A program made the position numbers and the translations under genes. Positions 1 through 8,769 of a DNA stretch of 64,000 nt are shown here, in pieces. This DNA is from Rhodospirillaceae bacterium (lineage in GTDB: Bacteria; Pseudomonadota; Alphaproteobacteria; SP197), in NCBI GenBank assembly GCA_002722885.1, contig PBNE01000003.1, positions 74,090-138,089 on the forward strand, read 5' to 3'. Each line of letters starts with the position of its first letter. Position 1 is the stretch's first letter. The notes under the pieces are model-generated. The model saw only the letters and a program-made list of their open reading frames with translations. It was not told the DNA's origin and did no database searches.

Positions 1-972
1 AAAGGTGCTGGCGACATACTTGGTGCAGATTCTGAGATCGGCTTTGCCCACCGCAACCGGTGGATAACCGTGCTCCGTCTGGAAGTCGGGATTGACGTGC
101 TGATAAGACGCACAGAAGCGGTCGCTGAGGTCGAGGAAGCGGAGATCGTAGCCGCTGATGCCCTGGGGGCCGGCGATGAAATTGTAGGGCAACCCCTCAT
201 CGCCATGGACGTCGAGCAGGAAGTCGACGCCGGTCTGTTCCATCCGGGCGCGGACATGGAAGACCTCGGGGCTTCGTTCAGCCGAGGGTTCCTGCCATTC
301 GCGGTTCAGATTGGCGCCCGCGGCATTGGTTCGGAGATTGCCGAGCACCCCGCCGTCGGGGTTCATGTGCGGCACGACGTTGAAGGTGGCGCGTTCGCGA
401 AGCGAACGGGCCAGCGCATCGTCCGGATCGGTCAGACGGCGGAGAAAGCCCTCCATCCACCAAGACGCCTGTGTCTCTCCGGGATGCTGGCGGCCGATGA
501 ACCACAGATTGAGCGGGCCCGAGCCGATTTCCAGAAGATCCATCTCCCGGCCCTCGACCGTGGCGCCGAGGATGCGCGCCGTCACGCCGGGACGCGCCTG
601 GATGGCCGCGACCAGCTCCCGGTGCCGGGCGTGGGGATAGGGCGCGAAATAGGCGAACTCGATGCTGTCGTGGGTGGGCGTGTGTCGGATCACGAGGTTC
701 TTGCCGTCATAGCTCGTCGTCACCCGGAACCAGTGCCTGAGATCGTCGCTGGCGACCGCCTGGTAACCTTCCCAGCCCTTCGGATAGCTGCTGTCGCCCG
801 CATTGGTGATCGTGATGACACAGGGAGTCCCCGCCACGCCTGTGAGCCGGAAATTGAACCACTGCAGAAAGTCGGCGGCGGAATCCTTGCGCAGGGCCAG
901 CCGGACGGCATCCGGTACCTGGGCGGACAGGACGTTGATGCTGCCGCCGTCGTATGCTGCACTGATCTTCAT
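1..972 (-). CDS. M14-family zinc carboxypeptidase (C-terminus beyond window)
   Basis: Reading leftward from an ATG at 972, the frame stays open to the window edge, so the stop and the protein's C-terminus are missing. About the first 110 residues form a β-rich N-terminal domain as in cytosolic-carboxypeptidase-like M14 proteins. The peptidase domain then shows RQHPGET (zinc-binding HxxE), a following HMNPDGG, and DVHGDEG supplying the third zinc ligand. This is the layout of bacterial M14 (subfamily D-like) peptidases that remove C-terminal residues from peptides. No signal peptide is visible, so a cytoplasmic place is likely. The substrate cannot be told. It diverges from the livF relic on its right. 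Confidence 0.85.
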   Translation of the reverse strand, partial: MKISAAYDGGSINVLSAQVPDAVRLALRKDSAADFLQWFNFRLTGVAGTPCVITITNAGDSSYPKGWEGYQAVASDDLRHWFRVTTSYDGKNLVIRHTPTHDSIEFAYFAPYPHARHRELVAAIQARPGVTARILGATVEGREMDLLEIGSGPLNLWFIGRQHPGETQASWWMEGFLRRLTDPDDALARSLRERATFNVVPHMNPDGGVLGNLRTNAAGANLNREWQEPSAERSPEVFHVRARMEQTGVDFLLDVHGDEGLPYNFIAGPQGISGYDLRFLDLSDRFCASYQHVNPDFQTEHGYPPVAVGKADLRICTKYVASTF

Positions 973-1034
973 GAATCCGGCCTCCCGAACCCGCACGACA
1001 CTATCGAGGCACCCTCGGCATGCAGATAGGCTAA

Positions 1035-1379
1035 AGGAGGCTGGCCGAACGGCGCAAGCAAGAGGCCGGCACCCCGTCGGGCGGCGAGCGGCGGCTTCTT
1101 GAGATTTCGCGCGCGGTGATCATGGAACCGCAGGTCTTGGTGGTGGACGAACCGTCGATCGGTCTGGAACCCCGGTTCATCGACATGGTCTTCGAGATCC
1201 TAGATGACCTGCAGAAAACCGACGGCAAGACCATCATCATGGTCGAACAGAATGCCAAGAAGGGGCTGGAGTTTGCCGACATCCGCTATGTCCTGGTGTC
1301 GGGCCAGCTTGCGAAGGCCGGTTATGGCCGCGATCTGCTGAACGACGAGGACGTCGGGCGGCTCTTCCTCGGGGGCTGA
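1035..1379 (+). pseudogene. livF: livF relic: C-terminal half of branched-chain amino acid ABC ATPase
   Basis: The frame beginning just after a TAA at 1032 encodes the second half of a LivF ATPase. It reads LAERRKQEAGTPSGGERRLL (linker and ABC signature), then VLVVDEPSIGLEP (Walker B and D-loop) and IIMVEQN (H-loop region, with Gln where most ABC ATPases have His, as is usual in LivF). The Walker A half (about 115 residues) is absent and no other liv gene is nearby. The conserved Leu before SGGE is Pro. A GTG at 1116 could start an 87-residue peptide, but this could not bind ATP. It is a truncated relic sitting 44 nt upstream of the next gene. Confidence 0.85.
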
Positions 1380-1423
1380 GCCTGAGGCAGACTGCGTCCC
1401 ATCATCAGCAAGGGTGCGGTTTC

Positions 1424-3823
1424 ATGGCGAAAAACAAGAAGAACAAAAAGACCGAGGACATCAAATTTCTGGTGGCCGACACGCCGCAGTTTCCCGAGGA
1501 GCAGGTCCACAAGATCGCCAAGAAGCTCTACGGCCGCGACGGTGACCTCAAGTACCTGGACTCGGATCGCGATCAGAACTTCCGCCTGCGCAACGACGAC
1601 GGCCAGTGGATCCTGAAGTTCTTCCATCCCCAGGAAGCCACCGATGTCATCGACTTCCAGACCAAGGCATTGCTCCACATCGAGCAAACCGATCCCGACC
1701 TGCTGGTGCCTCATGTGATCCCGACGAAGAAGGGCGAACCCTTCGGCAAGGCCAAAGCACCCGACGGGCGGACGAGCATTGTGCGCCTGCTGTCCTGGGT
1801 GCCGGGCATCGATCTTCATGAGGTCGAAAACTGCGCGCCGCTGCGGCGCGATGTCGGCCGGATTGTCGCTCGGCTCGACAAGGCCCTGCAAGGCTTCTTC
1901 CATGTCGCCGGGCTCCACACCATGCTGTGGGACATCAAACAGACCCCTCACCTGCGTATCCACACCGGCGACATCAAGACCAAACGCCATCGCAAGATGG
2001 CCGAGGGTGTGCTCGACCGGTTCATCGATACCGTCCTGCCGCGATGGACCCATCTGCGCAGCCAGGTCATTCACAACGACGCCAACATGGCCAATGTCGT
2101 GGTCGATCCGGCAGCACCGCAGATCGCAGCGGGCATCATCGACTTCGGCGATATGATCTATGGCCCGGTCGCTGCTGAGGTTGCGATGGCGGCAGACAAC
2201 TTCGGCATTAATGTCGATGACCCCATGGGCAATTTCATCGATGTTGCAGCGGGTTTTGATGCCCACTTCCCGCTGCACGAGGAAGAAGTCGAAGTGCTGT
2301 TCGACATGATCGCCGCGCGGATGGCATTGAGCGCGGTGATCGTTGCGCGACGGGCCGCGGCACGAGAGGGTTCGCCCGACTATCTGCCGGGCTTCGATCT
2401 CGACTGCTACAGGACCCTCGACAAGATGCTCAGTGTTGGTCGCGAGGCCGGCACGGCCATGTTCCGCGATGCCCTGCGCTTCCCGGCGCGCGGCAGGAAG
2501 GGCACCGTAAACACACCTGAAGCGACCGATTTCAAGGATCAGCTCAAGCGCCGACACAGGTATCTCGGCAAGCACCTGAGCCTTTTCTACAAGAACCCGC
2601 TCCACGTCGAGCGCGGTGAAGGCGCGATTCTCTACGATGCCAACGGCCGCGCCTTCGTCGACGCCTACAACAACGTTACCAGCGTGGGCCATTGCCATCC
2701 GCATGTCGTCAACGCCCTGACACGGCAGGCCTCGGCTCTGGGCACCAACACGCGTTATGTCTATTCCGCCCTCGCCGACTATGCCGAGCGGCTGCAGGGC
2801 ACCATGCCGGGCAACCTGCGCTGCTGCGTGATGGTGAACTCAGGCAGCGAGGCCAACGACATCGCCTGGCAGATGTCGACGATGCTGACCGGCAAGCACG
2901 GCGGCATCGTGATGGAGCACGCCTATCACGGCATCACCGAAGCCATTGTCGCCATGTCACCCGAGGGCGTCGACGCCATGGCGCCCGACAACCGGGAGCG
3001 GGTCGCACCCCATGTCCGGACCCTGATCGCGCCCGAACTCTATCGGGGGCCGTGGCGCAAGGGAGAGAAGGGCCTGGCCGACAAGTACGCCGCCGATGCC
3101 GACCGCGCGATCGACGAGCTGGACGAGGCCGGCTACGGTACGGCGAGTCTGATGGTCGACACCTCGTTCTGCAGCAACGGCATTCCCGATGTGCCGAAAG
3201 GCTACCTCAAGAAGGTCGCGGCCAAGGTGCGCGCCGCAGGCGGCATGATCATCGCCGATGAAGTGCAGTACGGCTTCGGCCGTCCGGGCACGCATATGTG
3301 GGGCTACGAATATCACGGCGTGAGGCCGGATATCGTGACCATCGGCAAGCCGGTCGGCGACGGCTTCCCGCTGGGCGTGGTCGTGACCACACCGGCAATC
3401 CTGCACGCCTTCATGGAACAGACAGGTCTGTTCAGCACCTTCGGCGGCAATCCCATGGCCTGTGCCGCCGGCCTGGCCGTGCTCGACGTCATCGAGCGCG
3501 AGGACCTCCTGGCGAACTGCCGGGATGTCAGCCAGCACATGAAGACAGGACTCACCGAACTGATGGCGCGCCACGAGTGCATCGGCGACGTGCGCGGCCA
3601 CGGCTTTGTCACCGGCGTCGAGATCGTGAGCAATCGCGACACCCGCGAGCCCGACGCCAAGACCATGGTGTGGGTGATGAACCGGATGCGCGAGCTGGGC
3701 GTTCTGACCGGCCGCGAAGGCCATCACGGCAACGTCTTCAAGATCCGCCCGCCCATGGTGTTCAGCCGCGACAATGCCGACGCCCTGGTCACCGCCATGG
3801 ACCAGGCGATGCGCGAACTCTGA
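1424..3823 (+). CDS. Fused APH-type kinase and class-III PLP aminotransferase/phospho-lyase
   Basis: This 799-residue protein joins two enzymes. Residues about 20–340 form an aminoglycoside-phosphotransferase (APH) fold kinase with the catalytic loop HNDANMANVV (H217, D219) and the metal motif DFGD. Residues about 370–799 are a class-III PLP enzyme with GSEAND, DEVQYGFGR and the PLP lysine in TIGKPVGDG (K642). In animals the same two families act in sequence: hydroxylysine kinase followed by phosphohydroxylysine phospho-lyase, and ethanolamine-phosphate phospho-lyase. The inferred role is phosphorylation of an amino alcohol or hydroxy-amino acid followed by PLP-dependent removal of phosphate and ammonia. 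Plain transamination remains possible. The N-terminus is lysine-rich. A VOC gene follows after 13 nt. Confidence 0.85.
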   Translation: MAKNKKNKKTEDIKFLVADTPQFPEEQVHKIAKKLYGRDGDLKYLDSDRDQNFRLRNDDGQWILKFFHPQEATDVIDFQTKALLHIEQTDPDLLVPHVIPTKKGEPFGKAKAPDGRTSIVRLLSWVPGIDLHEVENCAPLRRDVGRIVARLDKALQGFFHVAGLHTMLWDIKQTPHLRIHTGDIKTKRHRKMAEGVLDRFIDTVLPRWTHLRSQVIHNDANMANVVVDPAAPQIAAGIIDFGDMIYGPVAAEVAMAADNFGINVDDPMGNFIDVAAGFDAHFPLHEEEVEVLFDMIAARMALSAVIVARRAAAREGSPDYLPGFDLDCYRTLDKMLSVGREAGTAMFRDALRFPARGRKGTVNTPEATDFKDQLKRRHRYLGKHLSLFYKNPLHVERGEGAILYDANGRAFVDAYNNVTSVGHCHPHVVNALTRQASALGTNTRYVYSALADYAERLQGTMPGNLRCCVMVNSGSEANDIAWQMSTMLTGKHGGIVMEHAYHGITEAIVAMSPEGVDAMAPDNRERVAPHVRTLIAPELYRGPWRKGEKGLADKYAADADRAIDELDEAGYGTASLMVDTSFCSNGIPDVPKGYLKKVAAKVRAAGGMIIADEVQYGFGRPGTHMWGYEYHGVRPDIVTIGKPVGDGFPLGVVVTTPAILHAFMEQTGLFSTFGGNPMACAAGLAVLDVIEREDLLANCRDVSQHMKTGLTELMARHECIGDVRGHGFVTGVEIVSNRDTREPDAKTMVWVMNRMRELGVLTGREGHHGNVFKIRPPMVFSRDNADALVTAMDQAMREL

Positions 3824-3836
3824 GGGAGGCGACGCC

Positions 3837-4226
3837 ATGTTCAGCCACATCACGTTGGGCACAAACGATTTCCCCAAGGCGATGGCGTTCTACGACACCA
3901 TGCTGGCACCGCTGGGAAGCTTGCGCCAGCTCACGATAGAGGAGTATTCCTTCGCGGCCTGCGGCCCGGAGGAGCAGCCGCCCCAGTTTTTCATCGGCGC
4001 GCCGTTTGATGAAGAATCAGCCACGGCCGGCAACGGCACCCACATCGCCCTGCTGGCGCCGAACCGGGCGGCAGTCGGCGGACTCCATGACGCGGCCCTC
4101 GCCGAAGGCCGCAGCGACGAAGGCACCCCGGGTCCACGGCCGCACTATCACGAACACTACTACGGCGCGTATGTCCGCGACCTCGACGGCAACAAGATAC
4201 AAGCCTGCTGCCATACACCGGAGTAG
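3837..4226 (+). CDS. VOC-superfamily (glyoxalase-like) protein
   Basis: The 129-residue protein begins MFSHITLGTNDFPKAMAFYD, the typical first βαβββ unit of the vicinal-oxygen-chelate fold, and ends with YVRDLDGNKIQACCH, the typical last strand. A GAGGGAGG ribosome-binding site lies just before the ATG at 3837. An in-frame ATG further upstream at 3774 lies inside the previous gene and is not needed. Only 13 nt separate it from the kinase/PLP fusion gene, so the two are probably co-transcribed. Single-domain VOC proteins include lyases, dioxygenases and resistance proteins, and the reaction here is unknown. Confidence 0.85.
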   Translation: MFSHITLGTNDFPKAMAFYDTMLAPLGSLRQLTIEEYSFAACGPEEQPPQFFIGAPFDEESATAGNGTHIALLAPNRAAVGGLHDAALAEGRSDEGTPGPRPHYHEHYYGAYVRDLDGNKIQACCHTPE

Positions 4227-4232
4227 AAAGGT

Positions 4233-5240
4233 TCAGCCTGCCTTCGCGAGATCCTGATCCGGCTCGACAAACGCCAGCGCCTCCTCAACCACCCGAATGC
4301 CGGCACCGGGTTTCAGCGCCATGGTCGAGAGATGACGACGCCAGGCTCGGGCACCCGGCAAACCCTGATAAAGGCCGAGCATGTGGCGGGTCATGCTGTG
4401 GAGCGGCACGCCCTGACCAAGCTGCTGCTCAAGGTAGGGCAGATAGGCCTCCACCATGGCGCGGCGTGAGACGGACTTGCTGTCGTCACCAAAGATTCTG
4501 CTGTCGGCCTCGGCCAGGACGTGGGGGGTGTGATAGGCCGCGCGACCGAGCATGACGCCATCGACGTGGCGGAGATGATCCAGTGCCACATCAAGATCGG
4601 GAATGCCGCCGTTAATGATAATCTCCAGATCGGGAAATCGCTGCTGGGCGGCATATACGACGTCGTAGCGCAGGGGTGGAATCTCACGATTCTCCTTGGG
4701 TGAGAGGCCCTGAAGCCATGCCTTGCGGGCATGCACGGTGAAGCTCTTGCAGCCGGTTTCGGCAATCTCTGCGATGAACGACGGCAAGGTTTCCTCATCA
4801 TCCATATCATCGATGCCGATGCGGCACTTTACAGTCACGGGCACACCAACGGCCTTACGCATGGCGCTGATGCAACACGCCACGAGATCCGGTTCGGCCA
4901 TCAGGCAGGCGCCGAAGCGGCCCGCCTTCACTCGATTGCTGGGACAGCCGACGTTGAGGTTGATCTCGTCGTAACCAAACCCCTCGGCAATGCGCGAGGC
5001 TTCCGCCAGGGACCCGGGATCGGAACCTCCCAGCTGCAGGGCCAGCGGATGTTCATCGGCATCGAAGCCCAGAAGGCGCTCACGATTTCCATGAATCACC
5101 GCTTCGGCCACGACCATCTCGGTGTAGAGAAGCGTGCGTTTGGTGGCACAGCGCAGGAAGGCACGGTCATAACGATCCGTACAGTCCATCATGGGCGCGA
5201 CCGTTAGGCGGCGGTCGGGGTGCTTGCGCTGATTGGCCAT
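4233..5240 (-). CDS. dusA: tRNA-dihydrouridine(20/20a) synthase DusA
   Basis: This is the FMN enzyme that reduces uridine in the tRNA D-loop. From the chosen ATG (5240) the protein is 335 residues and opens with LTVAPMMDCTDRYDRAFLR, the DusA-type start. It carries the catalytic-cysteine segment INLNVGCPSNRV followed by GRFGACLM, the KCRIGIDDMD strand and the FMN phosphate-binding region INGGIPDLD...DGVMLGRAAY. An upstream ATG at 5315 would add 25 residues with no family likeness. It converges on the VOC gene with a 6-nt gap and is divergent from the secreted protein at 5362. Confidence 0.95.
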   Translation of the reverse strand: MANQRKHPDRRLTVAPMMDCTDRYDRAFLRCATKRTLLYTEMVVAEAVIHGNRERLLGFDADEHPLALQLGGSDPGSLAEASRIAEGFGYDEINLNVGCPSNRVKAGRFGACLMAEPDLVACCISAMRKAVGVPVTVKCRIGIDDMDDEETLPSFIAEIAETGCKSFTVHARKAWLQGLSPKENREIPPLRYDVVYAAQQRFPDLEIIINGGIPDLDVALDHLRHVDGVMLGRAAYHTPHVLAEADSRIFGDDSKSVSRRAMVEAYLPYLEQQLGQGVPLHSMTRHMLGLYQGLPGARAWRRHLSTMALKPGAGIRVVEEALAFVEPDQDLAKAG

Positions 5241-5361
5241 GGCTCCAGCTACCCCTGCCGCTCCGTGATGACAAGTCGGTGATTGCCCCGGGATCGCCAT
5301 GTTCGTGTTGGACATAGGATCCGTTTCGTCTTACGTCCCCGCGGCGCGTTCTGGAGGTTGT

Positions 5362-5853
5362 GTGCGTTTTTCCAAGGTTTCTGCCGCTCTTTCCGTATGG
5401 CTGGCGTCATGCGCCATACCGGCTGCCGTGACAGCGAATGACTTTTGCCTCGACGACAAGGCGCTTCACGACCTCGTGGTGATCGCCTATCCGCCGGCGC
5501 TAGTAATCGGCGTTCAGGCCTGCGGAGAGGCCCATTCGCAGGCCATGTCGGAACGCGGTAACACGTTGTTGCGTTCGTTTTTTACGACTTATGAAGACAA
5601 CCTCCTGGAAGCCAACGAGGCCAGCATTGCTTCGTTTGAACGTCACTTTCCGGGCGAGGGCCGTGAGGTTCTGGTAACGGTGCTGCAAATCGCCAGTGAG
5701 CAGTCGCTGGAGCCTTCGGCCCTGACGGCCGACAACTGCAAGCAACTTCTGGACGGTCTGGACGCGGCGGTTGCCGCTAACGACTGGGCAGCGGCCATCG
5801 CACCGGCCCTGGAAACCCTGCCTCTTCAACGCAGTCAGGTTCCAGTCTGCTAG
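5362..5853 (+). CDS. Small secreted protein of unknown function
   Basis: I do not recognise a family. The GTG at 5362 follows GGAGG and gives a 163-residue protein that begins VRFSKVSAALSVWLASC, a classical signal peptide, with likely cleavage near AAVTA|ND. The mature part is about 135 residues, mostly helical and acidic, with several cysteines (near FCLDD, QACGE, DNCK and the C-terminal VC) that could form disulfides in the periplasm. An earlier in-frame ATG at 5299 would add 21 residues in front of the signal peptide and overlaps the dusA leader. It lies just upstream of a broken exported-protein gene. Confidence 0.6.
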   Translation: MRFSKVSAALSVWLASCAIPAAVTANDFCLDDKALHDLVVIAYPPALVIGVQACGEAHSQAMSERGNTLLRSFFTTYEDNLLEANEASIASFERHFPGEGREVLVTVLQIASEQSLEPSALTADNCKQLLDGLDAAVAANDWAAAIAPALETLPLQRSQVPVC

Positions 5854-5891
5854 CCGTTCCGGATCTGCATGTTATCGTCTCGCCGGGGCAA

Positions 5892-6293
5892 TGGTGGAGA
5901 CAAGATATAAAGAGAGTCCTGAGCGGCCTGCTGGGCAGTGGCCTAGTTCTGTTGATGACCGGCAGCGGGGTTTTGAACACGCAAGACCATACAAGTCCGT
6001 GGGTAATCCCAAACGATGCTAATGCGGCCCTGGCGGATCCCGATCTTTATGCCTGGCAGACCTTCATTGCCCTGAACTGGCACGCCGACATCGACAGCAA
6101 GACGGCCGACAGTTCCAAGGCTCTGGGCGCCGATGGTACCGTCGTATGAGAAACCTGGGCGGAGGTGGATGAGGTGTTCCTGCCTAGTGCGGCCGATTCC
6201 AGCTCCTGGGAGGATCTGGGCGGTTCCGACACCCCACGGGCCAAGGACGAGCTCCCGACACAGCAGAAGATGCTGTTGGCCGACCCAATGTAA
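5892..6293 (+). pseudogene. Broken exported protein (N-terminal remnant with in-frame TGA)
   Basis: The frame starts with a signal-like stretch (KRVLSGLLGSGLVLLM) and continues PDLYAWQTFIALNWHAD, then GADGTVV, an in-frame TGA at 6147–6149, then ETWAEVDEVFLP, ending at a TAA at 6291. Reading the TGA as TGG restores the smooth sequence VVWETW. The WQTFIALNW...VVWETW pattern recalls larger exported proteins found in proteobacterial gene sets, some labelled cytochrome-c-family, but I cannot name the family with confidence. The remnant is about 130 codons, so most of the protein is also missing at the 3' end. No clear start codon is visible. Confidence 0.6.
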
Positions 6294-6318
6294 CGCATTC
6301 CCTGAACGCGAAGCGCGC

Positions 6319-6765
6319 TCATAGCGTCCAGTCGACGACGTGGTCCATCAGCCCTTCATCGCTGACATCACGTTCCGAAACGACCTTGCCGTGGAGTGAG
6401 ATGCCGGCCTTACGCACACTGTCGGGGTCGCCGGAAATCAGAGGGTGCCAGTCGTGAAGACTCCTGCCCTCGGCAATCAGGCGATAAGCGCAGGTCGAGG
6501 GCATCCAGGAAAGCTGTTCGATGTTTTCGGGTGTGAGCTTGACGCAGTCGGGCACGCGGCGCTTGCGGTGGTGGTAGTCGCTGCAGCGGCAGGTACCGAG
6601 ATCGAGCAGCTTGCAGGCGACATCGGTGATCTCGATCTCGCCGCTGCCTTCATCCTCGAGCTTCACGAGGCAGCATTTACCGCAGCCGTCGCAGAGTGAT
6701 TCCCACTGCCGCTTTGACATCCGTTCCAGTGGCACACGTTTCCAGAACGGCTCGTCCCAGTTCAA
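6319..6765 (-). CDS. ycgN: YcgN family cysteine-cluster protein
   Basis: The 148-residue protein matches the UPF0260/YcgN family along its length. It starts NWDEPFWKRVPLERMSKRQW, carries the first cysteine group CDGCGKCCL and later CRCSDYHHR and PDCVKL, and ends with the HPLISGD region. The eight-or-so cysteines are typical of CxxCxxCC zinc/iron-cluster proteins of unknown biochemical role. The start is a TTG overlapping the stop of the upstream glutamine-synthetase-like gene (TTGA), which implies translational coupling. Confidence 0.9.
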   Translation of the reverse strand: MNWDEPFWKRVPLERMSKRQWESLCDGCGKCCLVKLEDEGSGEIEITDVACKLLDLGTCRCSDYHHRKRRVPDCVKLTPENIEQLSWMPSTCAYRLIAEGRSLHDWHPLISGDPDSVRKAGISLHGKVVSERDVSDEGLMDHVVDWTL

Positions 6766-8075
6766 TAGACCTCCGCGTAGCGGCGGCAGATCTCATCAGC
6801 ATCGAGACCGTCGAGCGCCACGAGTTCGCCGCGCTTGTGCATGACATAGGTGCCGAAGAGATCGCCGGGCATCAGATCACCGATTCCTTCGGCGGCCTCC
6901 AGCCGGTCGAGCGCCTCACACATGGTGGCCGGCAACCGTTCGACACCGACGGCGGCGCGTTCGTCGTCGCTCATGGCTGCGGGGTCCGACGAGGTCGAAG
7001 GTGGAACCGGGAGCTTGTCGCGGATTCCCTCGAGCCCCGCACGCACCAGGATACCGAGTTGCAGGTAAGGGCTGGCGGAGGCATCGCCCGCGCGGAACTC
7101 GATATTGAACGCACCGGCGACATGAGCACCCGCGCGGTCAGAGACCGGGCAGATCCGGATCGCAGCCTCGCGGTCGCGGTAGCCCAGGTTGTTGAAGGAC
7201 GAGCTCCAGGCATTGGGCTTGAGGCGAAGGTATGATGCTGCCGACGGAGCAGTGACCGCCAGAATGGCAGGAAGACGGCGCAGGATACCGGCTGCAAACT
7301 GGCCCATGACCTCGGAAAGGCCGTGGGGGCCGTTGGCGTCGTAGGCGGCGGGCTGGCGCTCGCGGTCCCGGAAGCTCATGTGGATATGCACACCGTTCCC
7401 CGCACCGCCGGGAGAGACCATGGGCGAGAAGCTGACCTTGCGCCCCAGACGCACGGCGGTGGCATGGGCAAGCTGGCGCACAACGATGGCGCGGTCGGCC
7501 GCCGCGACACCCCGACCGGGTTTGACCGTAACCTCGAACTGGTTCGCGCCGTATTCGGGCAGAAAGGTCTCAGGCTCGGCATCGGCGGCACGCAGGGCAT
7601 AGAGATAGGCTTCAGGGAACTCGCCAGCCAGACGAACCTTTTCCAGACTGTAGGAATCACCGAGCCGCACACCCATACCGTCGTCATGAAACTCGTGCTC
7701 GAAGGCGGCGATCAGCGTCTGGCCTGTCTCGCGCTGGAGGTCGTTCACGGCGCTGCGGAGATAGTTGCGCAGACAGCAGTCCCAGGGACTGCCGTCCATG
7801 TGGTGCAGATCGCCCAGCATGAATCGCTCGGCGACCGAGCCGTCGCCGAAATCGACCTCAACCTCGGTCGCCGGGTCGGGGATCAGCACGAGATCACCCA
7901 GCGGACCGAAGGGTGTTGCCGGAATCTGACCCCAGCAGTTGATCATGGTGTTGGTGAAGGTCCAGCCGACGCCCTTCTCCAAACGTTCGTCGCGTTCGGT
8001 CGCGGGGAAGCCTTTGCCACGGGTCTGGCCCGCGAAGTCGCTTGTTACGGCTGTGATCAATGGAATGCGATGCAC
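6762..8075 (-). CDS. Glutamine synthetase family protein (γ-glutamylamide synthetase type)
   Basis: The 437-residue protein has the GS catalytic core: AAFEHEFHDD (metal-binding glutamates), GANQFEVTVKPG, then GAGNGVHIHMSF (ATP/ammonium region), LKPNAWSSSFNN and ICPVSDRAGAHVAGAFNIEFR. Length and motifs fit the GlnA-like/PuuA group that joins glutamate to an amine (putrescine, ethanolamine or another amine) or to ammonia. The N-terminus is shortened compared with true GlnA, and there is no adenylylation-loop signature that I can see. It overlaps ycgN by 4 nt. Given the many amine-related genes in the window, γ-glutamylation of an amine is a reasonable inference, but the substrate is unknown. 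Confidence 0.85.
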   Translation of the reverse strand: MHRIPLITAVTSDFAGQTRGKGFPATERDERLEKGVGWTFTNTMINCWGQIPATPFGPLGDLVLIPDPATEVEVDFGDGSVAERFMLGDLHHMDGSPWDCCLRNYLRSAVNDLQRETGQTLIAAFEHEFHDDGMGVRLGDSYSLEKVRLAGEFPEAYLYALRAADAEPETFLPEYGANQFEVTVKPGRGVAAADRAIVVRQLAHATAVRLGRKVSFSPMVSPGGAGNGVHIHMSFRDRERQPAAYDANGPHGLSEVMGQFAAGILRRLPAILAVTAPSAASYLRLKPNAWSSSFNNLGYRDREAAIRICPVSDRAGAHVAGAFNIEFRAGDASASPYLQLGILVRAGLEGIRDKLPVPPSTSSDPAAMSDDERAAVGVERLPATMCEALDRLEAAEGIGDLMPGDLFGTYVMHKRGELVALDGLDADEICRRYAEVY

Positions 8076-8145
8076 ACCTTGTCTCCCTGAAACGCATGAA
8101 CACAGCGAACTTAGAGCGAATTGACCACCGCTTGAACCACGACCG

Positions 8146-8769
8146 TCAGGCGCCGTCTTTCGCCTCTTCCAGGTAGGCGCAAAGGGTGCGGGGTGGTTGG
8201 CCGGTGAGGATTTCGGTCCAGCCGGAGATCACGGTGGCGGGGCGGGCTCGGTAGGACTGCCAGTGCACGACCATGGAGCGTGCAAAGACCTCGTCGTTGC
8301 CCGCCACCAGCAACCCGGCCAGGGCCTCGGCATCGGACACCAGGCGACAGGCTATCGGAACGGAGAAGACATCGGGGATCAGGGCCGCGAGCTGTTCCTG
8401 ACTGAACGCCTCAGTCTCCGTGAGATCGTAGATCTTGACGTGATGGCCCTTGCCCGTCAGCACCGCGACGGCGATGTCGCGGGCATCAATGAACGGCGTG
8501 GTGGAGCGGCCCTGAGTCGCGAGAATTTCGCCCTTCGCCACAATCGCGTGGGGATCGACGGACTGGCAAAACGCCGTGGGCCTCAGGACCGTCCAGTCGA
8601 GACCGGAGGTGCGAAGATGGCGGTCGGCCTCGCCGTTCCAAAGGCGGAAGTCGGAGGGGTTGTCGTCATGGGCCTCATAGGCCGAGAGCTTGACGACATG
8701 ACGAACGCCGTTGCGCAGGGCCGCATCGATCGCGAGCGCCTCAAACCGTATCTGATCGGACACGGGTGC
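8146..8769 (-). pseudogene. C-terminal remnant of an NmrA-type NAD(P)-binding protein
   Basis: About 205 residues match the distal part of an atypical short-chain dehydrogenase of the NmrA family: RNGVRHVVKLSAYEAHDDNP, then LDWTVLRPTAFCQSV, then FIDARDIAVAVLTGKGHHVK. The Rossmann start with the glycine motif is missing. Upstream, in the same frame, the coding sequence switches near position 8770 to an unrelated amidohydrolase. The only start available (8910) lies in that foreign part. This is therefore half of a chimeric fossil made by a deletion that joined two neighbouring genes. Confidence 0.8.

Noticed and set aside
1322-2704. Long antisense reading frame (460 codons) opposite the kinase/PLP gene
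   Set aside because: It mirrors the third-codon GC bias of the real gene and has no family likeness; the plus-strand frame has all catalytic motifs.
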